A stretch of 64,000 nt of DNA from UBA8389 sp035719105 (GCA_035719105.1 DASTGN010000003.1:186001-250000), one strand, 5' to 3'. Counted from the stretch's first letter, positions 37,404 through 47,338 are shown. The notes: a model not told the origin generated them from the sequence alone. Made by a program: numbers and translations.

Positions 37404-39651
37404 GAAATCGACTTGTTTTTTTGCTAATGATCAATGTAGAAGGAATGTTTTCCAACACCCGATCCTGCGAAGTGGAATAATGATTCCATGCTGCGTAACT
37501 GATGAGCAGGAAACTATAATTTGAAACATACGTGGAAGAAACATGCATGTTTTTACTCACTTTCACAGCCGTCGGGAATTCTTCCTTCAAGGCAGCAATA
37601 CCTTCACCAATTACGGAATCGGTTTCAGTCAGTCTATGCACGTCCATAATGCGGATGGTCACTTCACCGTTGTTGCGCAACAATCGTCTGGCATAACGCA
37701 ATAGAAACTCATCCTCTGGTTTATCAATAAAAACCAATGTTTTGGTAATTCTTGAAAAATTTCTATTCACAAAAACACCAACGCTGCAATTGGAATTTTC
37801 GATAAAAAACCTCGTTTTATCCTTTATTAATGATCCGGGATAGAAAAAATCTTTCCTGAAAAATGATCTACTCGGTAAGGTAACTCCGGCTCCCACCAAT
37901 AAGAAATCAAAACCTTCGTGATTAACCGTATGGACAATTTCATGACCAATATTATCGGTCACTTTGTAGCGCGTGTCGATGGGAAGATTCAATAGAGCAG
38001 CTTCTTCACGGATTTTTTTGAAACTGTCCACAGAATATTCCTCACCATGAATGGGGTTCACATCAGTTCCCACCGTGATGTGCAACACCGTCACTGACAG
38101 ACTGTTTTTAGCGCCGTCCAGCACCGTTTTCGCCACGTTTAACAAGTATTTGCCATTTTCCGGGTTACCACAGGCTACCAAGGCATTGAAAATACCCAAC
38201 GCTTTTTGACGGTTTCGTTCCTCAGCAATGTTCCGCAAAGGATACAGGAATTCAATCAGGTTCATGGCAGGCGTCGTCATAAAGGTGGTGAACAGAGCCA
38301 TAATAACCAACATCACAAAGATGGCAGGTGGCAGAATGCCCATTTCATAACCGATGTTGAGCACGATCAGTTCCATCAACCCTCTGGTATTCATTAGAAT
38401 ACCCAATGCTAGGCTATCCCGCTTGCTTTCACCCAAGAATCGGGACGATAGAGAACTGCCACCGAATTTTCCAACGATAGCCACCAAAATAATCAACGCA
38501 CAAACTGCCCACAAATGAGGAGTATTCAACAAGCCAATTTCCGTTCTAAGTCCAGTAAATACGAAAAAAAGCGGTAACAAAAGAGTAACCGAAAGGTCCT
38601 CCACCTTGTCTATCATCATTTTCCGGAAATTGGGCAAGGGAGGCATGATGACACCTGCCAAAAAGGCACCAAAAAGGGCATGAATTCCAATGATTTGTGT
38701 GGCAAGCGCCGAACAAACCAATACGAGCAGAAAAAACGCAACGATGCTTTTGTTCAGAACCTCTGCATTTTGGTAAATCTCACCAATTTTCTTTAAAAAA
38801 GGTCTTAATACAAAAATCATGAAAATAATATAAGCGACAGCCGCCCCAATCGTATAGATCGAACTGGCCAAACTACCTGTTTTGGCAATGGCTATGACTG
38901 CAGCGAGCAAACACCAGGCAGTGACATCCCCAATCGCCGCACTAGCCAAAGCCAATGTTCCCAAATGGGTTCGTGTCAGGCCCTTTTCCTGAACTATTCT
39001 AGCCAATACAGGGAAAGCCGTTATACTCATCGAAATACCCATGAACAAGGCAAACGAGACAAAATCCGTTTTACCGACTGCGAATTCACCATATAAATAA
39101 TAGGCCACCACCATCCCAAGAAAGAAAGGAATGATGATACTGGCGTGGCTGATTACCCAGGTTTCACCAATCTTGTCCCTAAGTGCCTTCATGTTCAATT
39201 CCATACCGATGGTAAACATGAATAATATCAGCCCTAACTGACTAAGAATGTATAAGTTATTTAAAGAGCCAGGAGCAAAAAGAAAATGGAAGGCACCTGG
39301 AAAGAAATTACCCAATAAGGACGGCCCCAACACGATCCCAGCTAATATTTCACCTATAACCGTCGGTTGACCGATTTTGGCAAAAAGCCATCCAAACATG
39401 CGGGAACAAATAAGAATGGAAATAATTTGCAACAAAAGCATGGCAGCAGGTTCACCAACGCTCAACAGCAGCGATTTTAGAAACACCAGCCAATTCGAAT
39501 CCATATTGGTTGAAACAACCGAAGACAAATGACTGTTTCCATCAGATTCAAACCGAATCGAACCATTCTTGAACAAGACAAATGTCAATCCTCCGAACAC
39601 AACGATCAGGGCTATGTAAAAAAGGATGAATTTCCACTTCTTGTTATGCAT
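37375..39651 (-). CDS. CPA2-family cation:proton antiporter with cytoplasmic USP-like tail
   Basis: The 758-residue protein starts with a membrane helix (residues ~9-27), a short outer loop and then a 12-helix NhaP/KefB-like antiporter domain (about residues 60-470). It includes GEILAGIVLGPSLLG and IGDVTAWCLLAAVIA, the latter with the acidic residue of the ion site, and a late NTRGLMELIVLNIGYEMG motif typical of Na+/H+ or K+/H+ antiporters. The last ~280 residues resemble tandem universal-stress-protein domains (LLVGAGVTLPSRSFF) that could bind nucleotide. The transported ion cannot be stated. The kinase gene starts inside its 3' end. Confidence 0.88.
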   Translation of the reverse strand: MHNKKWKFILFYIALIVVFGGLTFVLFKNGSIRFESDGNSHLSSVVSTNMDSNWLVFLKSLLLSVGEPAAMLLLQIISILICSRMFGWLFAKIGQPTVIGEILAGIVLGPSLLGNFFPGAFHFLFAPGSLNNLYILSQLGLILFMFTIGMELNMKALRDKIGETWVISHASIIIPFFLGMVVAYYLYGEFAVGKTDFVSFALFMGISMSITAFPVLARIVQEKGLTRTHLGTLALASAAIGDVTAWCLLAAVIAIAKTGSLASSIYTIGAAVAYIIFMIFVLRPFLKKIGEIYQNAEVLNKSIVAFFLLVLVCSALATQIIGIHALFGAFLAGVIMPPLPNFRKMMIDKVEDLSVTLLLPLFFVFTGLRTEIGLLNTPHLWAVCALIILVAIVGKFGGSSLSSRFLGESKRDSLALGILMNTRGLMELIVLNIGYEMGILPPAIFVMLVIMALFTTFMTTPAMNLIEFLYPLRNIAEERNRQKALGIFNALVACGNPENGKYLLNVAKTVLDGAKNSLSVTVLHITVGTDVNPIHGEEYSVDSFKKIREEAALLNLPIDTRYKVTDNIGHEIVHTVNHEGFDFLLVGAGVTLPSRSFFRKDFFYPGSLIKDKTRFFIENSNCSVGVFVNRNFSRITKTLVFIDKPEDEFLLRYARRLLRNNGEVTIRIMDVHRLTETDSVIGEGIAALKEEFPTAVKVSKNMHVSSTYVSNYSFLLISYAAWNHYSTSQDRVLENIPSTLIISKKTSRFHATEQTGKD

Positions 39652-39697
39652 ATCCGTTCTATGTGATTGGACTTAAGGTTTTTTGTGCTCTCCGTTG

Positions 39698-39705
39698 CAA
39701 ATGTA
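39698..39705 (-). promoter_or_regulatory. -7 element for antiporter-histidine kinase
   Basis: Read leftward this is TACATTTG, a TAnnTTTG match 47 bp before the antiporter ATG. It faces away from the panB element 35 bp to its right. Confidence 0.45.
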
Positions 39706-39739
39706 AGAATTTTCCTGTTTTAAGAAAGGAATTTTGCCT

Positions 39740-39747
39740 TACCTTTG
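39740..39747 (+). promoter_or_regulatory. -7 element for panB
   Basis: TACCTTTG, a perfect TAnnTTTG match, lies 39 bp before the panB ATG at 39786. It rules out the longer ORF starting at 39663. Confidence 0.55.
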
Positions 39748-39785
39748 CACTACAAATCCCGATTATTCGGCAAAAAACAATACAT

Positions 39786-40604
39786 ATGTCCGTACATCAA
39801 GAAGATTCCCGAAAAGTAACCACCCATCGGTTGGTAGAAATGAAGCAACGTGGCGAAAAAATTGCCATGCTTACTGCTTACGACTATTCCATGGCCAAAC
39901 TCATCGACCAGGCAGGGATGGATGTCATTTTGGTAGGAGATTCTGCTTCGAACGTCATTGGGGGCAACATCACCACACTTCCCATCACCCTCGATCAAAT
40001 GATTTACCACGGAAAATCGGTTGTTCGCGCTGTCACTCGGGCACTTGTCGTGGTGGACATGCCCTTTGGAACCTGTTCCGGAAACCCCTTGGAATCGCTC
40101 AATGCAGCCATTCGCATCATGAAGGAAACCGGTGCGGACGCGCTCAAGATTGAAGGTGGCAAAGAAATCATTGCCGATATCAAAAAAATCATTGATGCTG
40201 GTCTTCCCGTCATGGGTCATTTGGGCCTGATGCCTCAATCCATCAATAAATACGGTACTTACACGGTTCGAGCAAAAGATGAAGCCGAAGCTAAAAAATT
40301 ACTGGAAGATGCCCATTTGTTGCAAGAGGTCGGTTGTTTCGGCATTGTGCTTGAAAAAATACCGGCAGCCGTAGGCGCAAAAATAGCTAAGGAAATCGAC
40401 ATCCCCGTCATTGGCATCGGAGCCGGCAACGGCGTGGACGGTCAAGTGCTGGTGATGCACGACATGTTGGGTATCACGCAGGAATTCTCTCCCCGCTTTC
40501 TTCGTCGCTACGCCAATTTGCAAGAAACCATCATCCATTCTGTCAACGACTACGTGAACGATGTCAAGAACCGCGAATTCCCGAGCGACCAAGAACAATA
40601 TTGA
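39786..40604 (+). CDS. panB: 3-methyl-2-oxobutanoate hydroxymethyltransferase
   Basis: PanB adds a hydroxymethyl group from methylene-tetrahydrofolate to alpha-ketoisovalerate, giving ketopantoate for CoA synthesis. The 272-residue protein has MLTAYDYSMAKLIDQAGMD, ILVGDSASNVIGG (Mg2+ and substrate binding), VMGHLGLMPQSINKYG and the catalytic glutamate in VLEKIPAAVG. Length is normal. A -7 promoter element lies upstream, and no other pantothenate gene is adjacent. Confidence 0.96.
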   Translation: MSVHQEDSRKVTTHRLVEMKQRGEKIAMLTAYDYSMAKLIDQAGMDVILVGDSASNVIGGNITTLPITLDQMIYHGKSVVRAVTRALVVVDMPFGTCSGNPLESLNAAIRIMKETGADALKIEGGKEIIADIKKIIDAGLPVMGHLGLMPQSINKYGTYTVRAKDEAEAKKLLEDAHLLQEVGCFGIVLEKIPAAVGAKIAKEIDIPVIGIGAGNGVDGQVLVMHDMLGITQEFSPRFLRRYANLQETIIHSVNDYVNDVKNREFPSDQEQY

Positions 40605-40623
40605 ATTTAATTCCCTAAGACCA

Positions 40624-40654
40624 TTGGTATTTTTCGAAATGTTGCATATATTTG
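40624..40654 (+). promoter_or_regulatory. Bacteroidetes-type promoter for dsbD
   Basis: TTG at 40624-40626, then 20 bp, then TATATTTG at 40647-40654. The ATG at 40700 is 45 bp downstream, and the longer ORF start at 40652 falls within the -7 box, so it is not used. Confidence 0.6.
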
Positions 40655-40699
40655 CCAGTAGAAACTATTTACAAAATAAAATATATAACCGGTAACTAT

Positions 40700-42694
40700 A
40701 TGAAACGGGGATTATATCTTTTCTTTTTACTGTTCCTCAGCTTGGCAGTACACGCTCAAATACTGGATCCCATTCACTGGGACGTCCGTTTGAAGCCCAT
40801 CGACAATACGAACTATCAGATTGTTTTTCTAGCAACCATCGACGATGGCTGGCACCTATATAATATGGACTTACCCGAAGGAGGTCCCGTTTCCACTTCT
40901 TTCGAAATAGAGGTCAAACAAGGTTTGACTTTGGACGGAAAGACTCTCGCCACCAGCAAACCCGTCGTCAAAAAGGATGTGCAATTTGACATGGTTTTGA
41001 GTTGGTTTGTACGCGAAGCCATCTTCCTACAAAAAATCAACATTTCCAATCCCAAAACTTTCCATTTGAAAGGGCATGTCCAATACATGGCTTGTAATGA
41101 TGAAAGCTGCCTACCTCCTACTCCGTTTGATTTCGAGTTTACACCAAGCGATTTAACTAAAAATACGGGAAGCGCAACCAAAACGACCGAAAAGGCAAAA
41201 ACAGACACTACAGCTGAAACTTTACCAGTTGCCGCTTGGTCCACCGATACATTGCAGACTTCATCGGAACTAACTGCGAATCCCCTTTGGAAGCCCGTCA
41301 TTGCCGAGCTGAAAAGGCTCAACAACGACGCTTCGTCCCACCAACACGGAACTTCCTGGTGGTTCTTACTTTTGTCAGGTTTTTTGGGAGGCTTATTGGC
41401 CTTGTTGACACCCTGCGTCTGGCCCATCATCCCAATGACCGTCAGCTTCTTTCTCAAACGCAACAAAGACCGACGAAAAGCCGTTCGGGAAGCCATTCTT
41501 TATGGCCTTTCCATCATCGTCATTTACCTAATTCTAGGCATCGGAATTACCTTATTGTTTGGATCCAGCGCCTTGAACAGCCTTTCCACCAATGCTTTCT
41601 TCAATCTTTTATTTTTTGCACTTCTTGTCGTTTTTGCGATTTCGTTTTTCGGAGCCTTCGAGATGGTTCTACCTTCTTCCTGGACCAATAAAATGGACCA
41701 AAAAGCCGACTCCACATCCGGTTTGCTGAGCATTTTCTTTATGGCCTTTACCCTGGCTCTTGTATCATTTTCCTGCACTGGCCCCATCATTGGTACCTTG
41801 CTGGTCGAAGCCGCTACGACAGGCTCCGTTCTAGGCCCTGCTCTGGGTATGTTTGGTTTCGCCACCGCCTTAGCGATTCCCTTTGCCCTATTTGCTCTTT
41901 TCCCGAATTTGCTTCAACGCATGCCCAAATCGGGAGGCTGGCTCCAAACGGTTAAAGTAGTTCTAGGTTTCCTTGAACTCGCATTTGCACTTAAATTCCT
42001 TTCAGTGGCTGACCTGGCCTATGGCTGGGGCATACTCAGCCGTCAAACCTTCCTCATCCTGTGGATTGCCAATTTCGGCATCATGGGCTTGTGGCTTATT
42101 TTTAAAGTTCGAAAATTCAGTACGATTCGTCTCTTGCTCGGATTGGTTTCACTGACCTTTTCCGGTTGGATGGCAACAGGACTCTGGGGTGCCCCGCTTG
42201 CTTCCATCAGTGCCTTTGCACCACCCGCCACCGCCAAAGACAGTAAACTCTACCAGACACAAGTTCACGCTGCATTTACCGATTACGAAGCAGGCATGGC
42301 TTATGCCAAATCCACCAATAAGCCCGTTATGATTGACTTTTCGGGCTTCGGTTGTGTCAATTGCCGCAAAATGGAAAACTCAGTTTGGCAAGACGAACGC
42401 GTCAAAAACATCCTGAAAAACGATTATGTACTCATTACGCTGATGGTTGACGACAAAACTTCGCTCGATAAACCGTTGGAAATTGTTGTCAATGGCAAAA
42501 AACGTACGCTACGAACCATTGGGGACAAGTGGAGCTACCTGCAACAATACAAGTTTGGCGCCAACGCCCAACCGTTTTACGTATTGTTGGATCGTGACGC
42601 CAATCTGCTTGGTCCTAGCCGTGCTTACGACGAAGACACCAAATCGTATATAGAATTTCTGAATGCAGGTTTGAGTGTTTACAAATCCAGATAG
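40700..42694 (+). CDS. dsbD: DsbD-type protein-disulfide reductase
   Basis: The 664-residue protein moves electrons from cytoplasmic thioredoxin to periplasmic thiols. It has a signal peptide (MKRGLYLFFLLFLSLAVHAQ) and an N-terminal beta domain with YMACNDESCLPP (Cys pair). An eight-helix CcdA-like core carries TPCVWPIIPMTVSFF and VSFSCTGPIIGTLL, the two membrane Cys. The C-terminal thioredoxin domain has DFSGFGCVNCRKME (CVNC). All three redox modules are present and complete. It could feed the TlpA-like protein at 2788 or other exported thiol enzymes, but this is inference. Confidence 0.93.
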   Translation: MKRGLYLFFLLFLSLAVHAQILDPIHWDVRLKPIDNTNYQIVFLATIDDGWHLYNMDLPEGGPVSTSFEIEVKQGLTLDGKTLATSKPVVKKDVQFDMVLSWFVREAIFLQKINISNPKTFHLKGHVQYMACNDESCLPPTPFDFEFTPSDLTKNTGSATKTTEKAKTDTTAETLPVAAWSTDTLQTSSELTANPLWKPVIAELKRLNNDASSHQHGTSWWFLLLSGFLGGLLALLTPCVWPIIPMTVSFFLKRNKDRRKAVREAILYGLSIIVIYLILGIGITLLFGSSALNSLSTNAFFNLLFFALLVVFAISFFGAFEMVLPSSWTNKMDQKADSTSGLLSIFFMAFTLALVSFSCTGPIIGTLLVEAATTGSVLGPALGMFGFATALAIPFALFALFPNLLQRMPKSGGWLQTVKVVLGFLELAFALKFLSVADLAYGWGILSRQTFLILWIANFGIMGLWLIFKVRKFSTIRLLLGLVSLTFSGWMATGLWGAPLASISAFAPPATAKDSKLYQTQVHAAFTDYEAGMAYAKSTNKPVMIDFSGFGCVNCRKMENSVWQDERVKNILKNDYVLITLMVDDKTSLDKPLEIVVNGKKRTLRTIGDKWSYLQQYKFGANAQPFYVLLDRDANLLGPSRAYDEDTKSYIEFLNAGLSVYKSR

Positions 42695-42703
42695 TAAATT
42701 GCT

Positions 42704-44692
42704 CTATTCTATTTCATTGAATATCAGCACAAAACCTCCATTTCCCTTAACCGATATTTGTTCCATGGTGGACGAAGAAGCGGTTTCGGCAGTTCGGGGC
42801 AGCTCTCCACAAACCACTGCATTGTTGGAATCTTGCTGATCCTGAATCAAAAAACCCTTCAAATCTTTTTCAGATAAGGTACTCGTATCAAACGAAAGGG
42901 TTTTAGCTACGTTTTCTCCATTAATGCCAGCAACATACCACGTTTTACCAGAACGCCTGGCCACGACACAATCTTTACCCGGATAACCTGCCAAAAATCG
43001 TGTTTCATCCCAAACCGTGGGTATATCCTTCAAATAGTTGATCACCTCAGCAGGCAATTGAGACAGGTTTTCGGGTATCAATCCAAAGTGTTGTACACCA
43101 GAAAAAAACACCACTGGAAGTGCCAATTCGAAAGCCATAGTCGTTCTGCGAATGGGGCCACTTTTTCTGTCTGCCCCTAGCCGTTCGTTAAGAATGATGG
43201 GGGTAAAATCCATAGGGCCAACGACATTGCGAAGAAATGGCAACGTAGCGCAATGTTGGGGTTCTCTGTCCGCATCGTATTGGCTGAATGTCACGAATTC
43301 CATTCCTTTGACCGACTCGTCCGTCACAAAATTGGGATAAATACGCTCCCACCCTCTGGGCAAGGTTGTTCCATGAAAGTTGACAGTCAATCCGAAATCG
43401 TTGGCATCCTTTAAAATATCCTCGTAATATTGCATGAAAAATTGCTTGTCACTGCCAAAAAAATCAACCTTAATCCCCTTTATGCCAATACTTTGCATCC
43501 ATTTCATTTCAGCTCTTCGAATTTCCTGGTTATCCATGCAGTTTTTAGGCGTTTGAGGCGCATCGTTCCATTTTCCGTTTGAATTGTACCAAAGCAACAA
43601 TCCAACACCCTTAATATCAGCATAAACCGCCAGGGTGCTAATATTTTCCCTACCAATCTGAACATCCCAAGGGGCATCGATCAGGCAATAATCGAAATTC
43701 AAGGTATCGGCCAAATCGATGAACTTACGAGTCACGTCATACGTAATGCTGTCGTCTTTCAAAACCAACCAACTCCAGGTCGCTTTGCCTGGTTTGTAAA
43801 TCCCTTTGGCTTTGTACATTGGCTTTACGAGGTCTGTTGCCATGGTCGACTGGGCAATGGCCGTTGGCGCGTCCCCCACAATCATCATTCTCCAAGGGGT
43901 TTCGTAGGGTAGCGACATCATGGCCTTGGAGTGTTGTCCGGGCAGACCTTCAGCAACATTCGGGAATTCAATCCGATAAAGACTGTCGGTCGACAAATGT
44001 GCCAAATGAGTGCCACAATACGTGCCAGTGGTACCTGTTTCGCTAATCAATACCCAACCGGCACCGGGAATATTGAACAAAGCCGGATACGACCAACCAC
44101 AACCCAATGTGGAAGGCGTTCCGACAGGAATGTTTTGTTGGTAATGTTCTTCGTAACTTGGATTGGTACGTGCGAAACCGGTGTGCGCTTGAGAAAGCGG
44201 AGTCATAAACGCTGTAGCATTGCCCGGAAAACGATAGCCACCTAGCTCCCGATTGATGGTGCAGGAGCCAGAGCCGTGCAATTTATATCGATAAGCCACC
44301 CCATCGTTAGAAACCCTGAAAATCAAATCCATGGCTCTCGATTGAGCATTTTTTAAATAGACTTGCACCTCCCTGTATGCCACAGAAATTTGAGACTTTT
44401 TACCAATGGGTTGCGTATAGTTTTCATATTTAACCTGTTCCGAATTTTTTCGGGTTTGTTTGAGTTCCTCACCAAAGGAGCCCAATGACGTTTCCAAACC
44501 AAGCGGGGATTGACGCACAACCAAGTTCTCTTTGTAAAAAACTTTGAAATAAAACCGGCCTTGTTGATTCAAAATTTGAAGAGCCACCTTCTTATCAGGG
44601 CTCCGATAGAAAACATCGGTCTTTGTCTTGGATGCAAACGACCAGCCGATAGACAATAGAACGGTGAGAAGCATTAGGTAGATGCGTTTCAT
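42704..44692 (-). CDS. glycoside hydrolase family 97 (alpha-galactosidase/glucosidase-like), exported
   Basis: The 662-residue enzyme has a signal peptide and the GH97 layout: N-terminal beta-sandwich, TIM barrel, short C-terminal beta domain. The barrel shows IKGIKVDFFGSDKQF and LTVNFHGTTLPRGWERIYPN. The Asp in KVDFF, with Gly rather than Glu after the histidine in NFHG, fits the retaining branch (alpha-galactosidase-like) more than the inverting SusB glucosidase, as I recall the family. Calcium-binding acidic residues are expected but were not mapped. It is convergent with dsbD (9 bp apart) and divergent from the TrpB-like gene; no SusC/D genes are near. Confidence 0.87.
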   Translation of the reverse strand: MKRIYLMLLTVLLSIGWSFASKTKTDVFYRSPDKKVALQILNQQGRFYFKVFYKENLVVRQSPLGLETSLGSFGEELKQTRKNSEQVKYENYTQPIGKKSQISVAYREVQVYLKNAQSRAMDLIFRVSNDGVAYRYKLHGSGSCTINRELGGYRFPGNATAFMTPLSQAHTGFARTNPSYEEHYQQNIPVGTPSTLGCGWSYPALFNIPGAGWVLISETGTTGTYCGTHLAHLSTDSLYRIEFPNVAEGLPGQHSKAMMSLPYETPWRMMIVGDAPTAIAQSTMATDLVKPMYKAKGIYKPGKATWSWLVLKDDSITYDVTRKFIDLADTLNFDYCLIDAPWDVQIGRENISTLAVYADIKGVGLLLWYNSNGKWNDAPQTPKNCMDNQEIRRAEMKWMQSIGIKGIKVDFFGSDKQFFMQYYEDILKDANDFGLTVNFHGTTLPRGWERIYPNFVTDESVKGMEFVTFSQYDADREPQHCATLPFLRNVVGPMDFTPIILNERLGADRKSGPIRRTTMAFELALPVVFFSGVQHFGLIPENLSQLPAEVINYLKDIPTVWDETRFLAGYPGKDCVVARRSGKTWYVAGINGENVAKTLSFDTSTLSEKDLKGFLIQDQQDSNNAVVCGELPRTAETASSSTMEQISVKGNGGFVLIFNEIE

Positions 44693-44721
44693 ACAGTATC
44701 GATTTTGGGTAAGGTTGAAAA

Positions 44722-44729
44722 CAAAAATA
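44722..44729 (-). promoter_or_regulatory. -7 element for the GH97 gene
   Basis: Read leftward this is TATTTTTG (TAnnTTTG), 30 bp before the GH97 ATG. Confidence 0.45.
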
Positions 44730-44810
44730 CAAAAAAAATCCTTAGCACTTCAGGAGGTAAATTCAAAAAATTTTAAGTTTCTTTGCATTAGTAAAAACAC
44801 ACCGAAACTA

Positions 44811-46172
44811 ATGGATACGAAGAAATTCCTTCTCAGCGAAAAAGAGATTCCCACGCAATGGTACAACATATGTGCCGACATGAAAAACAAACCGGCCTTG
44901 CCTTTGCATCCCGGAACCCGTCAACCGCTGACAGTCGCTGATTTATCCCCCATTTTTGCAGAAGAACTCTGCAAACAGGAATTGAACCTGACGGACACCT
45001 ACATCGATATTCCAGAAGAAGTTCGCAATGTGTACATGAACTACCGGCCCACCCCGCTGGTTCGCGCTTATGGCTTGGAAAAAGCTTTGGACACACCGGC
45101 ACACATCTATTTCAAGAACGAAAGTGTCAGCCCGGTTGGCTCGCACAAATTGAATTCAGCCATTCCTCAGGCCTATTATAATAAAAAACAAGGTATTACC
45201 AACCTGACGACCGAAACTGGCGCCGGCCAATGGGGAGCAGCCCTCTCCTACGCCTGTCAGTTTTTTGGGCTCGAGCTTGCCGTCTACATGGTTAAAATCA
45301 GCTATGAACAAAAACCGTATCGCCGCTCCATCATGCAAAGCTACGGTGCTACCGTCATCGCTTCTCCGTCCATGTCAACCCGCGCCGGCAAAGATATCAT
45401 CACCAAACATCCCAATTATCAGGGAAGTTTAGGAACAGCCATTTCAGAAGCCATTGAACTGGCCACCACGACCCCCAATTGCCGTTATGCTTTGGGTAGC
45501 GTGCTCAACCACGTCTCCTTGCACCAAACCATTATCGGGCAAGAAGCCAAAAAGCAAATGGAAATGGCCGGCGAATATCCTGATATCGTGATTGGTTGCT
45601 TTGGCGGCGGATCCAACTTCAGCGGACTTTCCTTTCCTTTCATACAGGAAACCTTGACCAAAGGAACCAAAACTCGTTATATCGCTGCTGAACCAGCTTC
45701 TTGTCCCAAATTGACCCGTGGCAAATTGCTTTACGATTTCGGTGACGAAGCCGGTTACACTCCACTTCTTCGCATGTACACATTAGGCCACAACTTCGCA
45801 CCAGCTCACATTCACGCAGGCGGACTTCGCTACCACGGAGCCGGCACCATCGTTAGTCAGCTAATGGATGATAAAATCATGGAAGCAGTAGACATCAAAC
45901 AGTTGGACAGTTTTGCAGCCGCCATGACCTTTGCCAAATCCGAAGGAATCATACCAGCTCCCGAATCTGCTCATGCTATCGCCGCCACCATCAATGAAGC
46001 ACTCAAATGCAAAGAAGAAGGTGTTGGCAAAACCATCCTGTTCAATCTATCTGGTCATGGGCTCATCGACATGACTGCTTACGACAATTATTTATCCGAC
46101 GACCTGAAAAACTTCGAACTTTCTCAGGAAGAAATTGATCGGAATTTGGAAGCCGTCATCAACATGCAATAA
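44811..46172 (+). CDS. TrpB2-type tryptophan synthase beta-like PLP enzyme
   Basis: The 453-residue protein belongs to the TrpB2 branch, which joins indole and serine (or phosphoserine) without a dedicated TrpA partner. It starts MDTKKFLLSEKEIPTQWYNI at 44811; the ORF extension upstream overlaps the GH97 promoter and is not family-like. The PLP lysine lies in SPVGSHKLNSAIPQAYY, the phosphate loop in GCFGGGSNFSGLSFPF, and TETGAGQWGAALSYACQFFG matches the active-site helix. Length (~450) and N-terminal extension are typical of TrpB2. No other trp genes are adjacent; an indole-salvage role is likely. Confidence 0.9.
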   Translation: MDTKKFLLSEKEIPTQWYNICADMKNKPALPLHPGTRQPLTVADLSPIFAEELCKQELNLTDTYIDIPEEVRNVYMNYRPTPLVRAYGLEKALDTPAHIYFKNESVSPVGSHKLNSAIPQAYYNKKQGITNLTTETGAGQWGAALSYACQFFGLELAVYMVKISYEQKPYRRSIMQSYGATVIASPSMSTRAGKDIITKHPNYQGSLGTAISEAIELATTTPNCRYALGSVLNHVSLHQTIIGQEAKKQMEMAGEYPDIVIGCFGGGSNFSGLSFPFIQETLTKGTKTRYIAAEPASCPKLTRGKLLYDFGDEAGYTPLLRMYTLGHNFAPAHIHAGGLRYHGAGTIVSQLMDDKIMEAVDIKQLDSFAAAMTFAKSEGIIPAPESAHAIAATINEALKCKEEGVGKTILFNLSGHGLIDMTAYDNYLSDDLKNFELSQEEIDRNLEAVINMQ

Positions 46173-46175
46173 AAC

Positions 46176-47246
46176 ATGAAGATCCTCGTCCAACACATCG
46201 AAAACCTGCTGCCCGAGCACGACTGCGTAGTCGTTCCCGGGTTAGGCGGCTTCGTTCAGAACGAGGTTCAGGCACGCATTCAGCCGGGAGCCAGATTATT
46301 TTACCCCGCTTCCAAAGAAATCGGGTTCAACCATCGCCTCAAATTCAACGATGGCTTGTTGGCACAATCTTATCAGGAAACCAATGGTTTAAGTTTTGAA
46401 GAAGCCAATACTGAGATTCAAAAGGCGGTTCATGAAATTCATGAGAAACTGAATGCAGGCAAATTTATCCGCTTGGGGCGCATAGGAACGTTATTCCTGG
46501 TAGAACAGCAACCCGTTTTTCGACCAGACCATCACAACCATTTTTATCCGGAAGCATACGGACTTACTCCATTTACATTCCCATTGCTTAAAAAGGACGC
46601 ACCCATGCAGGAAGCTTCAACCCCGGTTGCAGAAACTCCAAAAGAATCGTCAGAATTGAAGAAAACGATTGTTCGACAAAAGAAAACGGAATCAAGATCG
46701 TCCAAGGATGAATTCATTCACCTTCGTTTAAGCCGCAGCAGAGCCCGTCAATTGACCGCAAGCGTTGCTGTTCTCTTGTTTTTCGTCTTCTTATCCAAAC
46801 CTGCCGGAAATTTTTCCGAGAGTCAAGAAGCCGGCATGATGCACAATTACCTTTCTGCCGTTGTTCAAAACAATTCCGATATCACTCCGACGGTTGTTAA
46901 GCCAGTATTACCCACCGAAACTCGTGAGGCGGTTCCAATTCCCAGTGTACAAAAAGATTCAACGATTCAAGCTTCTATTGCCTCCATCGATGCACCAGCC
47001 TCACTCAAAGGCTTTTACATCATCGTGAGCACCTTTGTTCAAAAAGAGACTGCTCAACGTTGGCTCAAAGAACACGAAAGGGAACCGATTTTGAAGGATG
47101 CCCGCATTTTAGTTTCCGACGGACGCGCCAGAGTCTTTGTGAAGCACTGTTTGAACTCAACCGAAGCTTCCACTTACCTTAATAAGTTTACCGCGAGTCA
47201 TTCTGAATATGCTTCCGCATGGGTTTATTCTGCTAAAAATGACTGA
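46176..47246 (+). CDS. HU-like (CCDC81-type) and SPOR domain membrane protein
   Basis: The 356-residue protein starts with a pair of HU-like CCDC81 domains (MKILVQHIENLLPEHDCVVV, GKFIRLGRIGTLFL) covering residues 1-135 in the cytoplasm. One membrane helix lies at about residues 190-210 (LTASVAVLLFFVFLSK). A C-terminal SPOR domain follows (GFYIIVSTFVQKETAQRWL, residues ~275-356), which binds denuded septal peptidoglycan. This HU-TM-SPOR fusion is characteristic of Bacteroidetes and may link cell division with cytoplasmic factors. It starts 3 bp after the TrpB-like stop. Confidence 0.88.
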   Translation: MKILVQHIENLLPEHDCVVVPGLGGFVQNEVQARIQPGARLFYPASKEIGFNHRLKFNDGLLAQSYQETNGLSFEEANTEIQKAVHEIHEKLNAGKFIRLGRIGTLFLVEQQPVFRPDHHNHFYPEAYGLTPFTFPLLKKDAPMQEASTPVAETPKESSELKKTIVRQKKTESRSSKDEFIHLRLSRSRARQLTASVAVLLFFVFLSKPAGNFSESQEAGMMHNYLSAVVQNNSDITPTVVKPVLPTETREAVPIPSVQKDSTIQASIASIDAPASLKGFYIIVSTFVQKETAQRWLKEHEREPILKDARILVSDGRARVFVKHCLNSTEASTYLNKFTASHSEYASAWVYSAKND

Positions 47247-47287
47247 AAAAAGTCGGTCAACACTCAAAATCTTCCAAATATTCTTTT

Positions 47288-47295
47288 TACCTTTG
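47288..47295 (+). promoter_or_regulatory. -7 element for rpsP
   Basis: TACCTTTG matches TAnnTTTG, 43 bp before the rpsP ATG. No -33 TTTG is obvious. Confidence 0.5.
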
Positions 47296-47338
47296 TGCCC
47301 GCTTAATGCAAGTACATTTATAAATTCAATTCAAACAA

